Shown here piece after piece: positions 34,876 through 43,547 of a stretch of 49,091 nt of DNA. Made by a program: the position numbers and the translations under genes. Location of the stretch: contig DASVDB010000094.1 in NCBI GenBank assembly GCA_036381315.1, forward strand, positions 1 through 49,091. The letters run 5' to 3'. The notes under the pieces are model-generated. The model saw only the letters and a list, made by a program, of their open reading frames with translations, did no database searches and was not told the origin of the DNA. Every line of letters starts with the position of its first letter. Within the stretch, counting starts at the first letter, position 1. This stretch comes from Bacilli bacterium. GTDB taxonomy: Bacteria > Bacillota > Bacilli > Paenibacillales > KCTC-25726.

Positions 34876-35913
34876 TCAGACCGTTTTCAGCTTTACGTAA
34901 AGCAAACATGCGGTCGTTACAAAAACGCTGGCAAATATCCATAAAAACAGCGCGGAATGCATAATGAAAGCCTCAACCAGTATGAGTGAAACCAGCATTG
35001 AAATAAACGGCGACAGACTCCATATTTTCAGGATTTTCCTGACCACGGGCTGTTTGAAAACGCGCAAGCAAAGCGCGTCGCTGCCGGCGCCGATAATCGC
35101 CATCGTTGTCGCCTGCGTCAACGGCACGGGAATGCCGAACAAGGAAGCGGCAATGACCAGCGAGCCGCTCGTAAACGAAGCTATGCTGCCCTGCGCCAAA
35201 GTCAGACTGGCGATTTTTTTGCCGCCCGTTTCCAACACTTTTCCCCCCAGCGTAATCGCCCCTAACGCCAAAAAGACGGCCCCAAAGAAAACGCCTGTGC
35301 GTATGTCAATCAGACCGGCCCCAATCAGCGGCCCGACGGCATTGCCGACATTGTTCATGCCGGCGGAAAACGCTTCATAACAGCCCGCGGCGATTAATAA
35401 ACAGGACAACCATTTCGCGCTCATCCCCAAGCGGACAGTTTCTTTCCGGCCGATTTTGGCGCACAGCTTGCGGATTGCAAAGGCGATAAGCAGCGCGCAT
35501 ACGGGCAGCATAAGCCAAGCCGCAATGATCGCAAACAGCGTCGGCCAATGGATTTGTTGAAATGCGACGCCGACGCCGACAATGCTGCCGACGGTCACCT
35601 CGCTTGTCGACAGCGGCAAACCCAGCCGGTTGGCGTAAAACAATGTCATGCAGGCGGAAATAAGGATGATCAACGTGATTTCGCTGCCGGACAGTTCGTG
35701 CGGAATGATTCCTTTCCCCAACGTTCGGACAACTTCGGCGCCGCCGAAATTCGCGCCCAGAAACGCGCATACGGCCACAAGCCAAACAGCAGCCCTGCGG
35801 CTTTGCACCGCGCCCGCTCCATAGGCCGCGCTCATGGCCGCCGCCGTCCCGCTGGCTCCGATATTGACTGCGAAAAAAAATGCCGCGGCAAATGTAGCCA
35901 AAACCAAAATCAC
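34876..35913 (-). CDS. cysP: PiT-family anion permease, CysP-like (probable sulfate permease)
   Basis: This 345-residue polytopic membrane protein belongs to the PiT/PHO4 transporter family. Its N-terminus (FAVNIGASGTAAAMSAAYG), GGAEVVRTL-GIIP region and LPLSTSEVTVGSIVGVGVA motif resemble B. subtilis CysP, a sulfate permease of this family, more than classical phosphate transporters. I therefore favour sulfate, but phosphate cannot be excluded. The second half repeats the fold with AGMNNVGNAVGPLIGAG. GTG at 35913 is preferred because GGAG lies ten bases upstream and the protein then begins at the first helix. An ATG at 35949 lacks a ribosome binding site. It is divergent from nifZ-thiI, which also handle sulfur. 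Confidence 0.82.
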   Translation of the reverse strand: MILVLATFAAAFFFAVNIGASGTAAAMSAAYGAGAVQSRRAAVWLVAVCAFLGANFGGAEVVRTLGKGIIPHELSGSEITLIILISACMTLFYANRLGLPLSTSEVTVGSIVGVGVAFQQIHWPTLFAIIAAWLMLPVCALLIAFAIRKLCAKIGRKETVRLGMSAKWLSCLLIAAGCYEAFSAGMNNVGNAVGPLIGAGLIDIRTGVFFGAVFLALGAITLGGKVLETGGKKIASLTLAQGSIASFTSGSLVIAASLFGIPVPLTQATTMAIIGAGSDALCLRVFKQPVVRKILKIWSLSPFISMLVSLILVEAFIMHSALFLWIFASVFVTTACLLYVKLKTV

Positions 35914-35989
35914 CTGTTCCACTCTCCATAGGTTCGCATACCTCAGCATATGGGTAACAAACTATCACGGTGACGGCAAAACGTCTGAT

Positions 35990-36018
35990 TTATTAACCCT
36001 TTTTTGCATATTCATCAA
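35990..36018 (-). promoter_or_regulatory. Candidate promoter of the CysP-like permease
   Basis: On the minus strand, TTGATG (36018 to 36013) and TAATAA (35995 to 35990) are 17 bases apart. A leader of about 70 bases would lie before the GTG start. The surrounding sequence (35950-36060) is AT-rich and holds no gene. Confidence 0.4.
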
Positions 36019-36120
36019 TAAAAGTTATAAATAGCCGCGCCTTTTTCCCAAAAACTAGCGGGCGCAAGCGATTGGGTGTACAATGGTTGAGGACATTTCG
36101 GCTGATGGAGGAAACGGTAC

Positions 36121-37275
36121 ATGCAATATTTTGATCATAGCGCCACGACCCCCCCTTATGATGAAGTGGCGGCAACGGTTGCCCAGGTAATGCGCGAATT
36201 TTACGGCAATCCGTCTTCGCTGCACAAAATTGGCGGCGCGGCGGAAAATTTGCTTGAGCAAGCCAGGGAAGTGATCGCCCGACATATGCGGGTTAAACCG
36301 GGGGAAGTGATTTTTACATCCGGAGGGACGGAAAGCAACAACCTGGCGATCAAAGGCGTCGCCAGGCGGTTTAAATCCCGCGGCAGGCACGTGATCACGA
36401 GCGCGATCGAACATCCTTCCGTATTGCAGCCGTTTGCCGAACTTGCCAGCGAAGGTTTTCGCGTGACCTATTTGCCGGTCGATAAAACCGGCTCCGTGCG
36501 CACGGAAGATGTGGAACGCGCGCTCTCCGACGACACCATTCTGGTCAGCATCATGCATGTGAACAATGAGATGGGCAGAATACAGCCGATCCGCGAAATC
36601 GGGAACATGTTAAAAAAGTTTCCGAAAATATGCTTCCACGTGGACGCCGTACAAAGCGTCGGCAAAATTCCCGTTTACTTTAAAGATTGGGGAATCGATT
36701 TGCTTAGTTCGTCCGCGCATAAATTTCGCGGGCCCAAAGGGATAGGCTTTTTGCTCAAGCGCGAGGGCCTGGAGATTGCCCCGCTCATTGTCGGTGGCGG
36801 CCAGGAAAAAGGCCTGCGGTCGGGGACGGAAAATGTCCCGTTAATCGTCGGCATGGCCAAAGCTTTGCGCATGACCATGGAACAGCAAGCGAACAACATG
36901 GAACTCTTATATCGCTATCGGGCGCAGCTAATCGATCGGTTGCGCCGCATTTCCGCGATTGCCGTTACCGGATCGCATGAGATGCCGGAAATGGCGCCGC
37001 ATATTGTGCATTTTACCTTTCCCGGGATGCGGGCGGAAGTGGTCGTACACGCTTTGGAGGAGAAAGGCTATTGCGTGTCGTCGCAATCGGCCTGCTCATC
37101 GGGCGAAGAAAAACCAAGCCGCGTGCTCATGGCGATGGGCATGAGCGAAGCGGCGGCGAAAAGCGGCATTCGCGTCAGCATGTCGCCGATGCATACGGCT
37201 GACGACATTGCCGGCATTGCCGAAGCGATTGCCGCGACGGTTGATGAATTCAAGAAAGTGGTGAAAACGCGTTGA
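36121..37275 (+). CDS. nifZ: Cysteine desulfurase, NifZ/IscS type
   Basis: This 384-residue PLP enzyme takes sulfur from cysteine as an enzyme-bound persulfide. The PLP lysine is K201 in SSSAHKFRGPKG, and the persulfide cysteine is C325 in SSQSACSSGEEK. The TSGGTESNNLAI and HVDAVQSVGK motifs of class V aminotransferases are present. The ATG at 36121 follows GGAGGAAA. The stop overlaps the TTG of thiI. In B. subtilis, NifZ is the dedicated sulfur donor of ThiI, and the same pairing supports that role here rather than general iron-sulfur assembly. A TACAAT at 36079-36084 may be its -10 element, but no good -35 is seen. Confidence 0.92.
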   Translation: MQYFDHSATTPPYDEVAATVAQVMREFYGNPSSLHKIGGAAENLLEQAREVIARHMRVKPGEVIFTSGGTESNNLAIKGVARRFKSRGRHVITSAIEHPSVLQPFAELASEGFRVTYLPVDKTGSVRTEDVERALSDDTILVSIMHVNNEMGRIQPIREIGNMLKKFPKICFHVDAVQSVGKIPVYFKDWGIDLLSSSAHKFRGPKGIGFLLKREGLEIAPLIVGGGQEKGLRSGTENVPLIVGMAKALRMTMEQQANNMELLYRYRAQLIDRLRRISAIAVTGSHEMPEMAPHIVHFTFPGMRAEVVVHALEEKGYCVSSQSACSSGEEKPSRVLMAMGMSEAAAKSGIRVSMSPMHTADDIAGIAEAIAATVDEFKKVVKTR

Positions 37276-38483
37276 GCGGTATCGGCATGATTTTGCTCAG
37301 ATTCGGTGAATTGACGCTAAAAGGGAAAAACCGCAATGTGTTTGAAAACCGGGTCATGAGTCATATTTCTGAAACATTGGCGCCTTATCCCCGTATTAAA
37401 TTTACGAAAGCATTCGGCAGATGCTATCTGGAGTTGAACGGCGAACCGTATGAAGATGTGGCGGAAAAACTCAAGACTGTTTTTGGCCTCGTAAGCTTTA
37501 GCCCGGTGCGCAAGGCGCCGCTCGATCTGCAGGCGATCCGGGAAGCGGCGCTTTCGGAAATGCGCCGGCTGCCGCAGCCGCCCCGCACATTTAAAGTATC
37601 CGCAAGGCGCGCCGACAAGACATTCCCGTACTCGTCGATGGAACTGAATCATCTGATCGGCGGTTATTTGCTGAAACATACGCCGGGATTAAAAGTTGAT
37701 GTCCATCAGCCCGAGGTGGAACTGCATGCCGAAGTGAGGCAGGAAGGAGCGTTTGTCTACTGCGAAACGATCCCTGGACTTGGCGGCTACCCGCGCGGCA
37801 GCAACGGCAAAGCGATGCTCATGTTATCGGGCGGGATCGACAGCCCGGTTGCGGGATGGCTGGCGATGCGAAAAGGGCTTTTGCTTGAGGCGGTGCATTT
37901 TCACAGTTTTCCGTACACGAGCGAACGCGCGCAGCAGAAAGTCATTGACTTGACGCGCAAACTGGCGATTTATGGAGGCAGCATCAAGCTGCATATGGTG
38001 CCGTTTACGGATATTCAGGTAAAGCTGAACGAGCATAAGATGAAGCATTTGTTGATCACCTTGATGCGCCGGGCGATGTTTGCCATCACGGAAAAGCTGG
38101 CGCTAAAACATGACGCCGGCGGAATCGTTACGGGCGAAAGCCTGGGGCAGGTAGCCAGCCAAACGCTCGCCAGCTTGCACGTCATTGGCCGGGAGGTGCG
38201 TTTGCCGGTGCTGCGCCCGCTCATTGCCATGGACAAAAGCGAAATTATCAAAATTGCCGAAAAAATCGACACGTATGCGACCTCCATTTTACCATATGAA
38301 GATTGCTGCACATTATTTGTTCCCAAATCGCCCAGCACGAAGCCGAATTTGCGTATTACGGAAACGATCGAACGAAGGCTTCTGTGGCTGCCGGACATGC
38401 TAAATTTGGCGGTTGAGCGCACGGAGACGTTGACGATCGGCGGCAATGAAACGGATTTTCGGAAAAATGAGCAATTGTTTTAG
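37272..38483 (+). CDS. thiI: tRNA 4-thiouridine synthetase ThiI
   Basis: ThiI makes 4-thiouridine at position 8 of tRNA, using ATP and sulfur from its partner desulfurase. The 403-residue protein has an N-terminal ferredoxin-like and THUMP region (LRFGELTLKGKNR, then VFGLVSFSPV). The adenylating PP-loop is SGGIDS at residues 186 to 191. It ends without the rhodanese domain found in E. coli, as is usual in Bacilli; the persulfide is then passed by NifZ. The TTG at 37272 overlaps the nifZ stop; an ATG at 37287 is the alternative start. Confidence in function is high, in the start moderate. Confidence 0.94.
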   Translation: MSGIGMILLRFGELTLKGKNRNVFENRVMSHISETLAPYPRIKFTKAFGRCYLELNGEPYEDVAEKLKTVFGLVSFSPVRKAPLDLQAIREAALSEMRRLPQPPRTFKVSARRADKTFPYSSMELNHLIGGYLLKHTPGLKVDVHQPEVELHAEVRQEGAFVYCETIPGLGGYPRGSNGKAMLMLSGGIDSPVAGWLAMRKGLLLEAVHFHSFPYTSERAQQKVIDLTRKLAIYGGSIKLHMVPFTDIQVKLNEHKMKHLLITLMRRAMFAITEKLALKHDAGGIVTGESLGQVASQTLASLHVIGREVRLPVLRPLIAMDKSEIIKIAEKIDTYATSILPYEDCCTLFVPKSPSTKPNLRITETIERRLLWLPDMLNLAVERTETLTIGGNETDFRKNEQLF

Positions 38484-38503
38484 ATTATTGGGAGGTTGCG
38501 ACG

Positions 38504-39172
38504 ATGCTCGAACAGTTATTGTTGTTTTTGGAAATCATGCTGATTAATATCGTTCTAAGCGGTGACAATGCCGTAGTGATTGCCATGGCAAGCAAAAATT
38601 TGCCGCTCGATCAGCGGAAAAAAGCAATATGGTGGGGCGCCTTTGGCGCGGTGGGGCTGCGGGTCGTCCTGACGGTTGTAGCTGTGGCGTTATTGAAAGT
38701 TCCTTACATACAAGCCGCCGGTTCGCTATTGTTAATGTATATCGCGTTGAAATTGCTGCTTGAAGAAAACGGCCATTCCAATGTAAAGTCGGCCGCTACG
38801 TTGTTTAGCGCTGTTTGGACGATCATTTTGGCCGACTTCGTCATGAGTTTGGACAACGTGCTGGCGATCGCCGCCATCGCGAAAAACGATTTTCTGCTTA
38901 TCGTGTTGGGTATCGGGCTCAGCATTCCGCTTATTATATGGGGAAGCACGCTGATCATGAAATTGCTGCATAAATTTCCGGTTCTCGTTTATCTCGGAGC
39001 GGCCATTTTGGGATACACCGCCGGCGAAATGCTGACCGAGGACGCGAAGATCGCGCAGCTCTTGCACAACGCGCATCCCTCCTATCATTGGCTTGTCCCG
39101 CTAGCCGGAGCGCTGATTGTGATTATCGCCGGATTGGTCAAACAATTCGCCGCGAAAAAGGGGCCCCATTAA
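38504..39172 (+). CDS. TerC family membrane protein (YjbE type)
   Basis: The 222-residue protein has seven or so membrane helices and the TerC signature acidic residues: NIVLSGDNAVVIAMA in helix 1 and ADFVMSLDNVLAIAAIA in the middle. These form a metal-binding site within the membrane. B. subtilis TerC proteins have been linked to manganese export and metal loading of secreted enzymes. No yybP-ykoY manganese riboswitch is visible upstream; the gap to thiI is only 20 bases. The ATG at 38504 follows GGGAGG. Confidence 0.9.
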   Translation: MLEQLLLFLEIMLINIVLSGDNAVVIAMASKNLPLDQRKKAIWWGAFGAVGLRVVLTVVAVALLKVPYIQAAGSLLLMYIALKLLLEENGHSNVKSAATLFSAVWTIILADFVMSLDNVLAIAAIAKNDFLLIVLGIGLSIPLIIWGSTLIMKLLHKFPVLVYLGAAILGYTAGEMLTEDAKIAQLLHNAHPSYHWLVPLAGALIVIIAGLVKQFAAKKGPH

Positions 39173-39229
39173 CCCGGCATTTTTCCATCGGCGGGATAAG
39201 CCGAACCAACACTCAATCATGCCGGTAGT

Positions 39230-39263
39230 AATTTTTTAACAATTCGTTTAAAATAAACGTATC
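39230..39263 (+). promoter_or_regulatory. Possible ECF-type promoter upstream of the LiaI/LiaF-like gene
   Basis: TTTAAC (ending 39240) and CGTATC (39258-39263) are 17 bases apart and resemble the AAC and CGTA cores of extracytoplasmic-function sigma promoters. Apart from this, the gap 39173-39300 is AT-rich and holds no gene. The match is weak. Confidence 0.25.
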
Positions 39264-39300
39264 GGCATGTCAAAAACTGACGGAAATTGGAGGGGGCCAA

Positions 39301-39786
39301 ATGGCCAGAAATCCGTATACGGGCGGGCTTGTTTTGCTGGGTGTTGGTCTATTGATCTTGTTGGGCAAACTTGGCGTCATTGGAATGCTGTTTGCCTGGT
39401 TCTGGCCGGCTTTTATTCTGCTCTTGGGGTTGGCGTTCCACTATTTCTTTTTTGCCGGGACGGCGCCCGCGGGAGTGCTTGTGCCCGGCGGGATGCTGAT
39501 TGTGTACGCTTTGCTGTTTTTTGTTTGCGCCTGGTTTGGCTGGCACTTGATGGGCGCGCTTTGGCCCGGGTTTATCCTGGGAGCGGCCGCGGGCCTGTAT
39601 GAATGGCACTTTTTTTCCGCGCGCAAGCCTCCGGGCGTTATGTTCGCGGCGCTTATTCTGACTGCTTTATCCGTCATTTTTTTCAGTTTTAGCATCCTGT
39701 TTTCCGCGGGGGTTTATTTGCTCGCCATCGCACTGATTGTAGTCGGCGCATTGTTGCTGCTGCAAAAATCCCGCGTTACCTGGTAA
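39301..39786 (+). CDS. Small polytopic membrane protein, LiaF-like transmembrane region
   Basis: A 161-residue protein made almost entirely of five or six membrane helices. Its GLVLLGVGLLILLGKLG beginning and FWPAFILLLGL segment resemble the LiaI/LiaF-type transmembrane domain found in envelope-stress proteins. It lacks the C-terminal soluble domain of LiaF. The ATG at 39301 follows GGAGGGGG. No function can be assigned from sequence, and homology to LiaF is only at the level of the membrane pattern. Confidence 0.75.
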   Translation: MARNPYTGGLVLLGVGLLILLGKLGVIGMLFAWFWPAFILLLGLAFHYFFFAGTAPAGVLVPGGMLIVYALLFFVCAWFGWHLMGALWPGFILGAAAGLYEWHFFSARKPPGVMFAALILTALSVIFFSFSILFSAGVYLLAIALIVVGALLLLQKSRVTW

Positions 39787-39805
39787 AAGGGATGCTAGGA
39801 TTTGC

Positions 39806-39834
39806 TTGTATATCGCGGTTTGAAAGGGTATAAT
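39806..39834 (+). promoter_or_regulatory. sigma-A promoter of typA
   Basis: TTGTAT (39806-39811) and a perfect TATAAT (39829-39834) are 17 bases apart. The start of transcription should be near 39841, where an ATG stands. Confidence 0.75.
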
Positions 39835-39840
39835 AATAGA

Positions 39841-39912
39841 ATGCCAGGCGTCGGTGTCATGAACGGTGTCCGGCGCTTTTTCATTTCTATTCACCGAGAG
39901 GAATTTGCCTGA
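39841..39912 (+). CDS. Possible leaderless 23-residue leader peptide of typA
   Basis: The ATG at 39841 stands at the predicted 5' end of the typA transcript. The frame runs 23 codons (MPGVGVMNGVRRFFISIHRE and three more) and stops at 39910-39912, where TGATG joins it to the typA start. No ribosome binding site precedes it, so translation would be leaderless; an internal ATG at 39859 has none either. An open frame of this length occurs by chance about one time in three, so this is a candidate only. Confidence 0.3.
   Translation: MPGVGVMNGVRRFFISIHREEFA
39848..39881 (+). terminator. Terminator-like hairpin in the typA leader
   Basis: GCGTCGG (39848-39854) pairs with CCGGCGC (39870-39876) over seven base pairs with one G-T pair. 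Five T residues follow at once (39877-39881). It lies within 10 bases of the predicted transcript start and before typA, so it could act as an attenuator. Confidence 0.5.
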
Positions 39913-41756
39913 TGAATCCAAGAAATAAAATTCGCAATATTGCCATCATCGCCCATGTCGATCATGGAAAAACAACATTGGTTGACAAATTGCTGCGGCA
40001 ATCCGGCATTTTTCGGGATAACGAAGACGTGGCCGAGCGGGTGCTCGATTCACACGATCTGGAGCGCGAGCGGGGAATTACCATTTTGGCGAAAAACACC
40101 GGCATAGAATATCAGGATATATGGATCAATATTGTCGACACGCCGGGACATGCCGATTTTGGCGGCGAAGTGGAGCGGATCATGAAAATGGTCGACGGCG
40201 TTCTCCTTGTTGTCGATGCTTTCGAAGGAGTCATGCCGCAAACGAAATTTGTGCTGCGCAAAGCGCTTGCGCAAGGTTTGACGCCGATCGTGGTGCTGAA
40301 TAAGATTGACCGGCCGAATGCGCGTCCGGAAGAAGTTGTCGACGAAGTTTTGGAATTGTTTATCGAACTCGAAGCAAACGACGAGCAGCTTGACTTCCCG
40401 GTCGTATACGCTTCCGCGCTGAAAGGCGTGGCGGGCACTTCTCCCGATGCGCTGGCGGATGACATGCGCCCGTTGTTTGCGGCGATAATCAAACATATTC
40501 CGGCGCCCCCCGATACGAGGGATGAACCGCTGCAGATGCAGATTACGTTGATGGATTACAACGAATACATGGGCAGAATCGGGATTGGACGCGTCAACCG
40601 CGGGATAGTGAAAAGCGGGCAAGCCATTGCCGTGTTGTCCGGCGATGGAAGCCGTAAACAGGCGCGCATTGAAAAATTGTTCGGTTTTCGCGGATTGAAG
40701 CGACTGGAAATCGCGGAAGCGGGCGCGGGCGACATCGTCGCCATCGCAGGCATTAAAGATATTCAGATCGGCGACACGGTTTGCGATCCGGCGCATCCGG
40801 AGGCTATGCCGATGCTGCACATCGACGAACCGACCATACGCATGACCTTCCTCGTCAATGACAGTCCTTTTGCCGGGAAAGAAGGCAAATGGGTCACATC
40901 GCGCAAGTTGAAGGAACGTCTCTACAAAGAACTCGAAAGCGATGTCAGTTTGCGCGTCGAGGATACGGATAACGCCGACGCGTTTATCGTTTCCGGCAGA
41001 GGCGAGCTGCACCTGGGGATTTTAATCGAGACGATGCGCCGCGAAGGGTACGAACTGCAGGTTTCCAAACCGGAAGTCATTATCAAGGAAATCGACGGCG
41101 TGCCGATGGAGCCGATGGAGCGGCTGATTGTCGACATTCCCGAAGATGCGGTGGGCGGCGTGATGGAATCGCTCGGGCAGCGGAAAGCGGAAATGGTCAA
41201 TATGATCCAATACGGTAACGGCAATGTGCGCATTGAGTTTGTGATTCCCTCCCGCGGCTTGATCGGGTATCGCACGCAATTTCTCACGTTGACGCGCGGG
41301 TACGGCGTGATGAACCACGCGTTCGACCATTATGCGCCGGCGGTTTTAGGCGAGTTGGGCGGACGCAGGCAAGGGGTGCTGATTGCCAGCGAAACGGGCG
41401 TGTCGACGCTGTATGGCATTTTATCGGTGGAAGATCGCGGCATTTTGTTTGTGCAACCCGGGGTGGATGTTTACGAAGGCATGATCGTCGGCGAACATAC
41501 GCGCGATAACGATATTGTCGTGAATATTTGCAAGGAAAAGCATTTGACCAACGTGCGTTCCGCCACCAAAGACGAGACGGTGAAAATGAAAACCGCCAAA
41601 GTGTTCAGTTTGGAGCAAGCCCTGGAATACTTGAACGATGATGAACTTTGCGAAATTACGCCGAAATCGGTTCGCCTCCGCAAAAAGATTTTGCCTAAAG
41701 GCGAGCGGGAGCGCATGGAAAAGCACCGCAAAATGGCTGAATCGCAAGCCCGGTAA
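39912..41756 (+). CDS. typA: Ribosome-associated GTPase TypA/BipA
   Basis: TypA is a translational GTPase related to EF-G that assists 50S assembly and growth under cold or stress. The 614-residue protein has G1 AHVDHGKTT (residues 11 to 19), G2 RGITI, G3 DTPGH, and G4 NKID. EF-G-like domains II, III and V follow, then the TypA-specific C-terminal domain. The ATG at 39912 follows GAGAGGAATT and overlaps a possible upstream leader ORF through TGATG. B. subtilis ylaG-ylaH has the same order as typA and the next gene here. Confidence 0.97.
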   Translation: MNPRNKIRNIAIIAHVDHGKTTLVDKLLRQSGIFRDNEDVAERVLDSHDLERERGITILAKNTGIEYQDIWINIVDTPGHADFGGEVERIMKMVDGVLLVVDAFEGVMPQTKFVLRKALAQGLTPIVVLNKIDRPNARPEEVVDEVLELFIELEANDEQLDFPVVYASALKGVAGTSPDALADDMRPLFAAIIKHIPAPPDTRDEPLQMQITLMDYNEYMGRIGIGRVNRGIVKSGQAIAVLSGDGSRKQARIEKLFGFRGLKRLEIAEAGAGDIVAIAGIKDIQIGDTVCDPAHPEAMPMLHIDEPTIRMTFLVNDSPFAGKEGKWVTSRKLKERLYKELESDVSLRVEDTDNADAFIVSGRGELHLGILIETMRREGYELQVSKPEVIIKEIDGVPMEPMERLIVDIPEDAVGGVMESLGQRKAEMVNMIQYGNGNVRIEFVIPSRGLIGYRTQFLTLTRGYGVMNHAFDHYAPAVLGELGGRRQGVLIASETGVSTLYGILSVEDRGILFVQPGVDVYEGMIVGEHTRDNDIVVNICKEKHLTNVRSATKDETVKMKTAKVFSLEQALEYLNDDELCEITPKSVRLRKKILPKGERERMEKHRKMAESQAR

Positions 41757-41780
41757 TCCCCCGAAGGCGAGGTGTTCAAC

Positions 41781-42110
41781 ATGGATCAGGAGAAAAGCCT
41801 GAACGCTTGGCTTTTGTATCATCCTTGGGTCACTTACATTCTGATCTTTGTTTGTCTGGTATATATTTATAACAAAGTGTTTCGCGTGCGCAAGCTGCCG
41901 CTATTGAAAGAGTTCATCGTCTATGCGCTGCTCGCGCTGGGCTCTTTTATGCTGCTCATTTTCTCGACGAAGCTGCCTGTTGTGTACAGCTTGCTTTCGA
42001 TTATCGCGGCAATGCTGTTGCTGCGTGTGCGGAATTTTTTCACAAACAGGGCAAACAGGACAAAATCGAAACAGGAACAGATAAAAGTTCAGCGGGGGGA
42101 TCGTTCATGA
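41781..42110 (+). CDS. ylaH: YlaH-like membrane protein
   Basis: A 109-residue membrane protein of the YlaH family, which lies after typA in Bacilli; function unknown. It has three hydrophobic helices at about 14 to 30, 45 to 62 and 66 to 84, with a basic, probably cytoplasmic tail (FFTNRANRTKSKQEQ). The ATG at 41781 has GAGG eight bases upstream; a GTG at 41772 in the same frame overlaps that site. The stop overlaps the next gene (ATGA). Confidence 0.85.
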   Translation: MDQEKSLNAWLLYHPWVTYILIFVCLVYIYNKVFRVRKLPLLKEFIVYALLALGSFMLLIFSTKLPVVYSLLSIIAAMLLLRVRNFFTNRANRTKSKQEQIKVQRGDRS

Positions 42111-42385
42111 ATTTGAAAGACACGCTGTTTAACTGGCTGCAAATGAAAATTGTGGCGGATGGTCGCCCCGATGATCGTTCCGCCAAAGATACGCTGGATT
42201 TCTTTGCGGATATGCTTGCTACCGATCATCATTTGACGCAAGTGGCCGTCACCGGCGTTTTTGATTCATATTTTCATGTTGAATATGTCGAGAACGGCGA
42301 AAAGAAAACGATGAAATTCCGGCGGGAATTGGCGGAAAAACTGTTGGCCGACATCAATTCCAATCCCAAGTACAACAATCAGTGA
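42107..42385 (+). CDS. Hypothetical 92-residue protein
   Basis: I do not recognise this family. The protein is small, soluble and has no cysteines. Its predicted order is helix (KDTLFNWLQMKIVA), helix (AKDTLDFFADMLAT), three strands (VAVTGVFDSYFHVEYVENG and KKTMKFR) and a final helix. The ATG at 42107 overlaps the ylaH stop, with GGGGGGAT just upstream. It overlaps or abuts the LCP gene, so ylaH, this gene and the LCP gene form one unit. The frame and ribosome binding site support a real gene. Confidence 0.78.
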   Translation: MNLKDTLFNWLQMKIVADGRPDDRSAKDTLDFFADMLATDHHLTQVAVTGVFDSYFHVEYVENGEKKTMKFRRELAEKLLADINSNPKYNNQ

Positions 42386-42399
42386 AATCGGGTGTAATC

Positions 42400-43437
42400 A
42401 TGTACAACGAGAGTTTGCCGCCCATGCCTCCCCGCCGGTTGGCAAAACGCGGCAACCGGCGTTTATTGAAAACGGTTTTTGGTTTCCTCTTCATGATCTG
42501 TTTAGCCGGCGCCGGTTATGCCGGCTATTTGTACCTCAAGTTCGACAATGCCCTGGAAAACGCGAAACTTCCCGGCACCCCGGCGGAAGTCCCGAAACCG
42601 GAGGCGGCTGCGCACAAACCGATCACCATATTGCTGCTCGGGCTGGACACAAGGGCGCAAACGGGCACGCTGAACACCGACGTAATCATGACGGCAACTT
42701 TCAATCCGCAAACAAAATCGGCCACCATCGTATCCATACCGCGCGATACGTATTTTCAGCCGGAAGGCTACCGGGCGCGCAAAATCAACGCGTTTTATTC
42801 CGTCGCCGTCCGCGCGGACAAAGAACATGCGCCGGAGCAAATGAAAACATGGATCGGCGATTTTCTTGGCGTTACGATTGACTATGTTGCCATTGTCGAT
42901 TTTAAAACGTTTGAGGACGTAATCGACGCTTTCGGCGGCATTGATGTCGATGTCGATATGGATATGCGTTATGTCGATCATGCCGACGGAACGGATATCA
43001 ATTTGCGGAAAGGCTTTCAGCATTTAAACGGCGAACAGGCGCTCGATTTTGTCAGGTACCGGAAATCAAACATGGGCACCGGCCCTTCCAGCGATTTTGA
43101 CCGCAACCGCAGGCAGCAGCAAGTGCTGGCGGCCATTGTCGGCAAGCTGAAATCAATCGGCGGCGTGCTCAAACTTGGCGAAATTTTTACAGCGATCGGC
43201 AGCAATATCAAAACGGATATGCCGAAAAAACAAGTGCAAAATTTTCTTAAAACCTATATCGGCATTAAAAACGACCACATTCGTTATATCCCGCTTGACG
43301 GAAAATGGGTGAGCCCGTATACCGAATTGAATCCGGAAACGCTTAATATGGCGAAAAGCGCGCTGCAGGAAGAATTGCGCGGCGAGGACGGGAACATCGC
43401 GCCGGAAGAAACCGAACCGCCGGCGACAGCGGACTAG
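42400..43437 (+). CDS. LytR-CpsA-Psr (LCP) family cell wall ligase
   Basis: LCP enzymes attach wall teichoic acid or other anionic polymers to peptidoglycan on the outer face of the membrane. The 345-residue protein has a basic cytoplasmic N-terminus and one membrane helix (about residues 28 to 46). The LCP domain shows LLLGLDTR, NTDVIMTATFNP, the SIPRDTYF arginine-aspartate pair and DRNRRQQQVL, which bind pyrophosphate and polyprenyl chains. The ATG at 42400 has GGGTG seven bases upstream; a GTG at 42382 is less likely. The acidic tail (EDGNIAPEETEPP) is probably disordered. Confidence 0.92.
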   Translation: MYNESLPPMPPRRLAKRGNRRLLKTVFGFLFMICLAGAGYAGYLYLKFDNALENAKLPGTPAEVPKPEAAAHKPITILLLGLDTRAQTGTLNTDVIMTATFNPQTKSATIVSIPRDTYFQPEGYRARKINAFYSVAVRADKEHAPEQMKTWIGDFLGVTIDYVAIVDFKTFEDVIDAFGGIDVDVDMDMRYVDHADGTDINLRKGFQHLNGEQALDFVRYRKSNMGTGPSSDFDRNRRQQQVLAAIVGKLKSIGGVLKLGEIFTAIGSNIKTDMPKKQVQNFLKTYIGIKNDHIRYIPLDGKWVSPYTELNPETLNMAKSALQEELRGEDGNIAPEETEPPATAD

Positions 43438-43469
43438 CCCGGCGCCGTGGCTGCGGAAACGGGCGCTAT

Positions 43470-43497
43470 TTGAAGATGCGGCCGGCTATGATATACT
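43470..43497 (+). promoter_or_regulatory. Candidate sigma-A promoter of the PNPOx-fold gene
   Basis: TTGAAG (43470-43475) and TATACT (43492-43497) are 16 bases apart and lie about 50 bases before the start codon. Confidence 0.5.
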
Positions 43498-43547
43498 GAT
43501 TCTAAGGTAAAAAAAGATTCGGCCTGTGTTGAACGGGAGGTATGCCA

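Noticed and set aside
38484-38503. Search for a yybP-ykoY manganese riboswitch before the TerC gene
   Set aside because: Only 20 bases separate thiI from the TerC gene, and no riboswitch motif is seen.
40050-41012. Minus-strand 320-codon open frame within typA
   Set aside because: It is a histidine/arginine/phenylalanine-rich shadow of the typA codons with no start signal.
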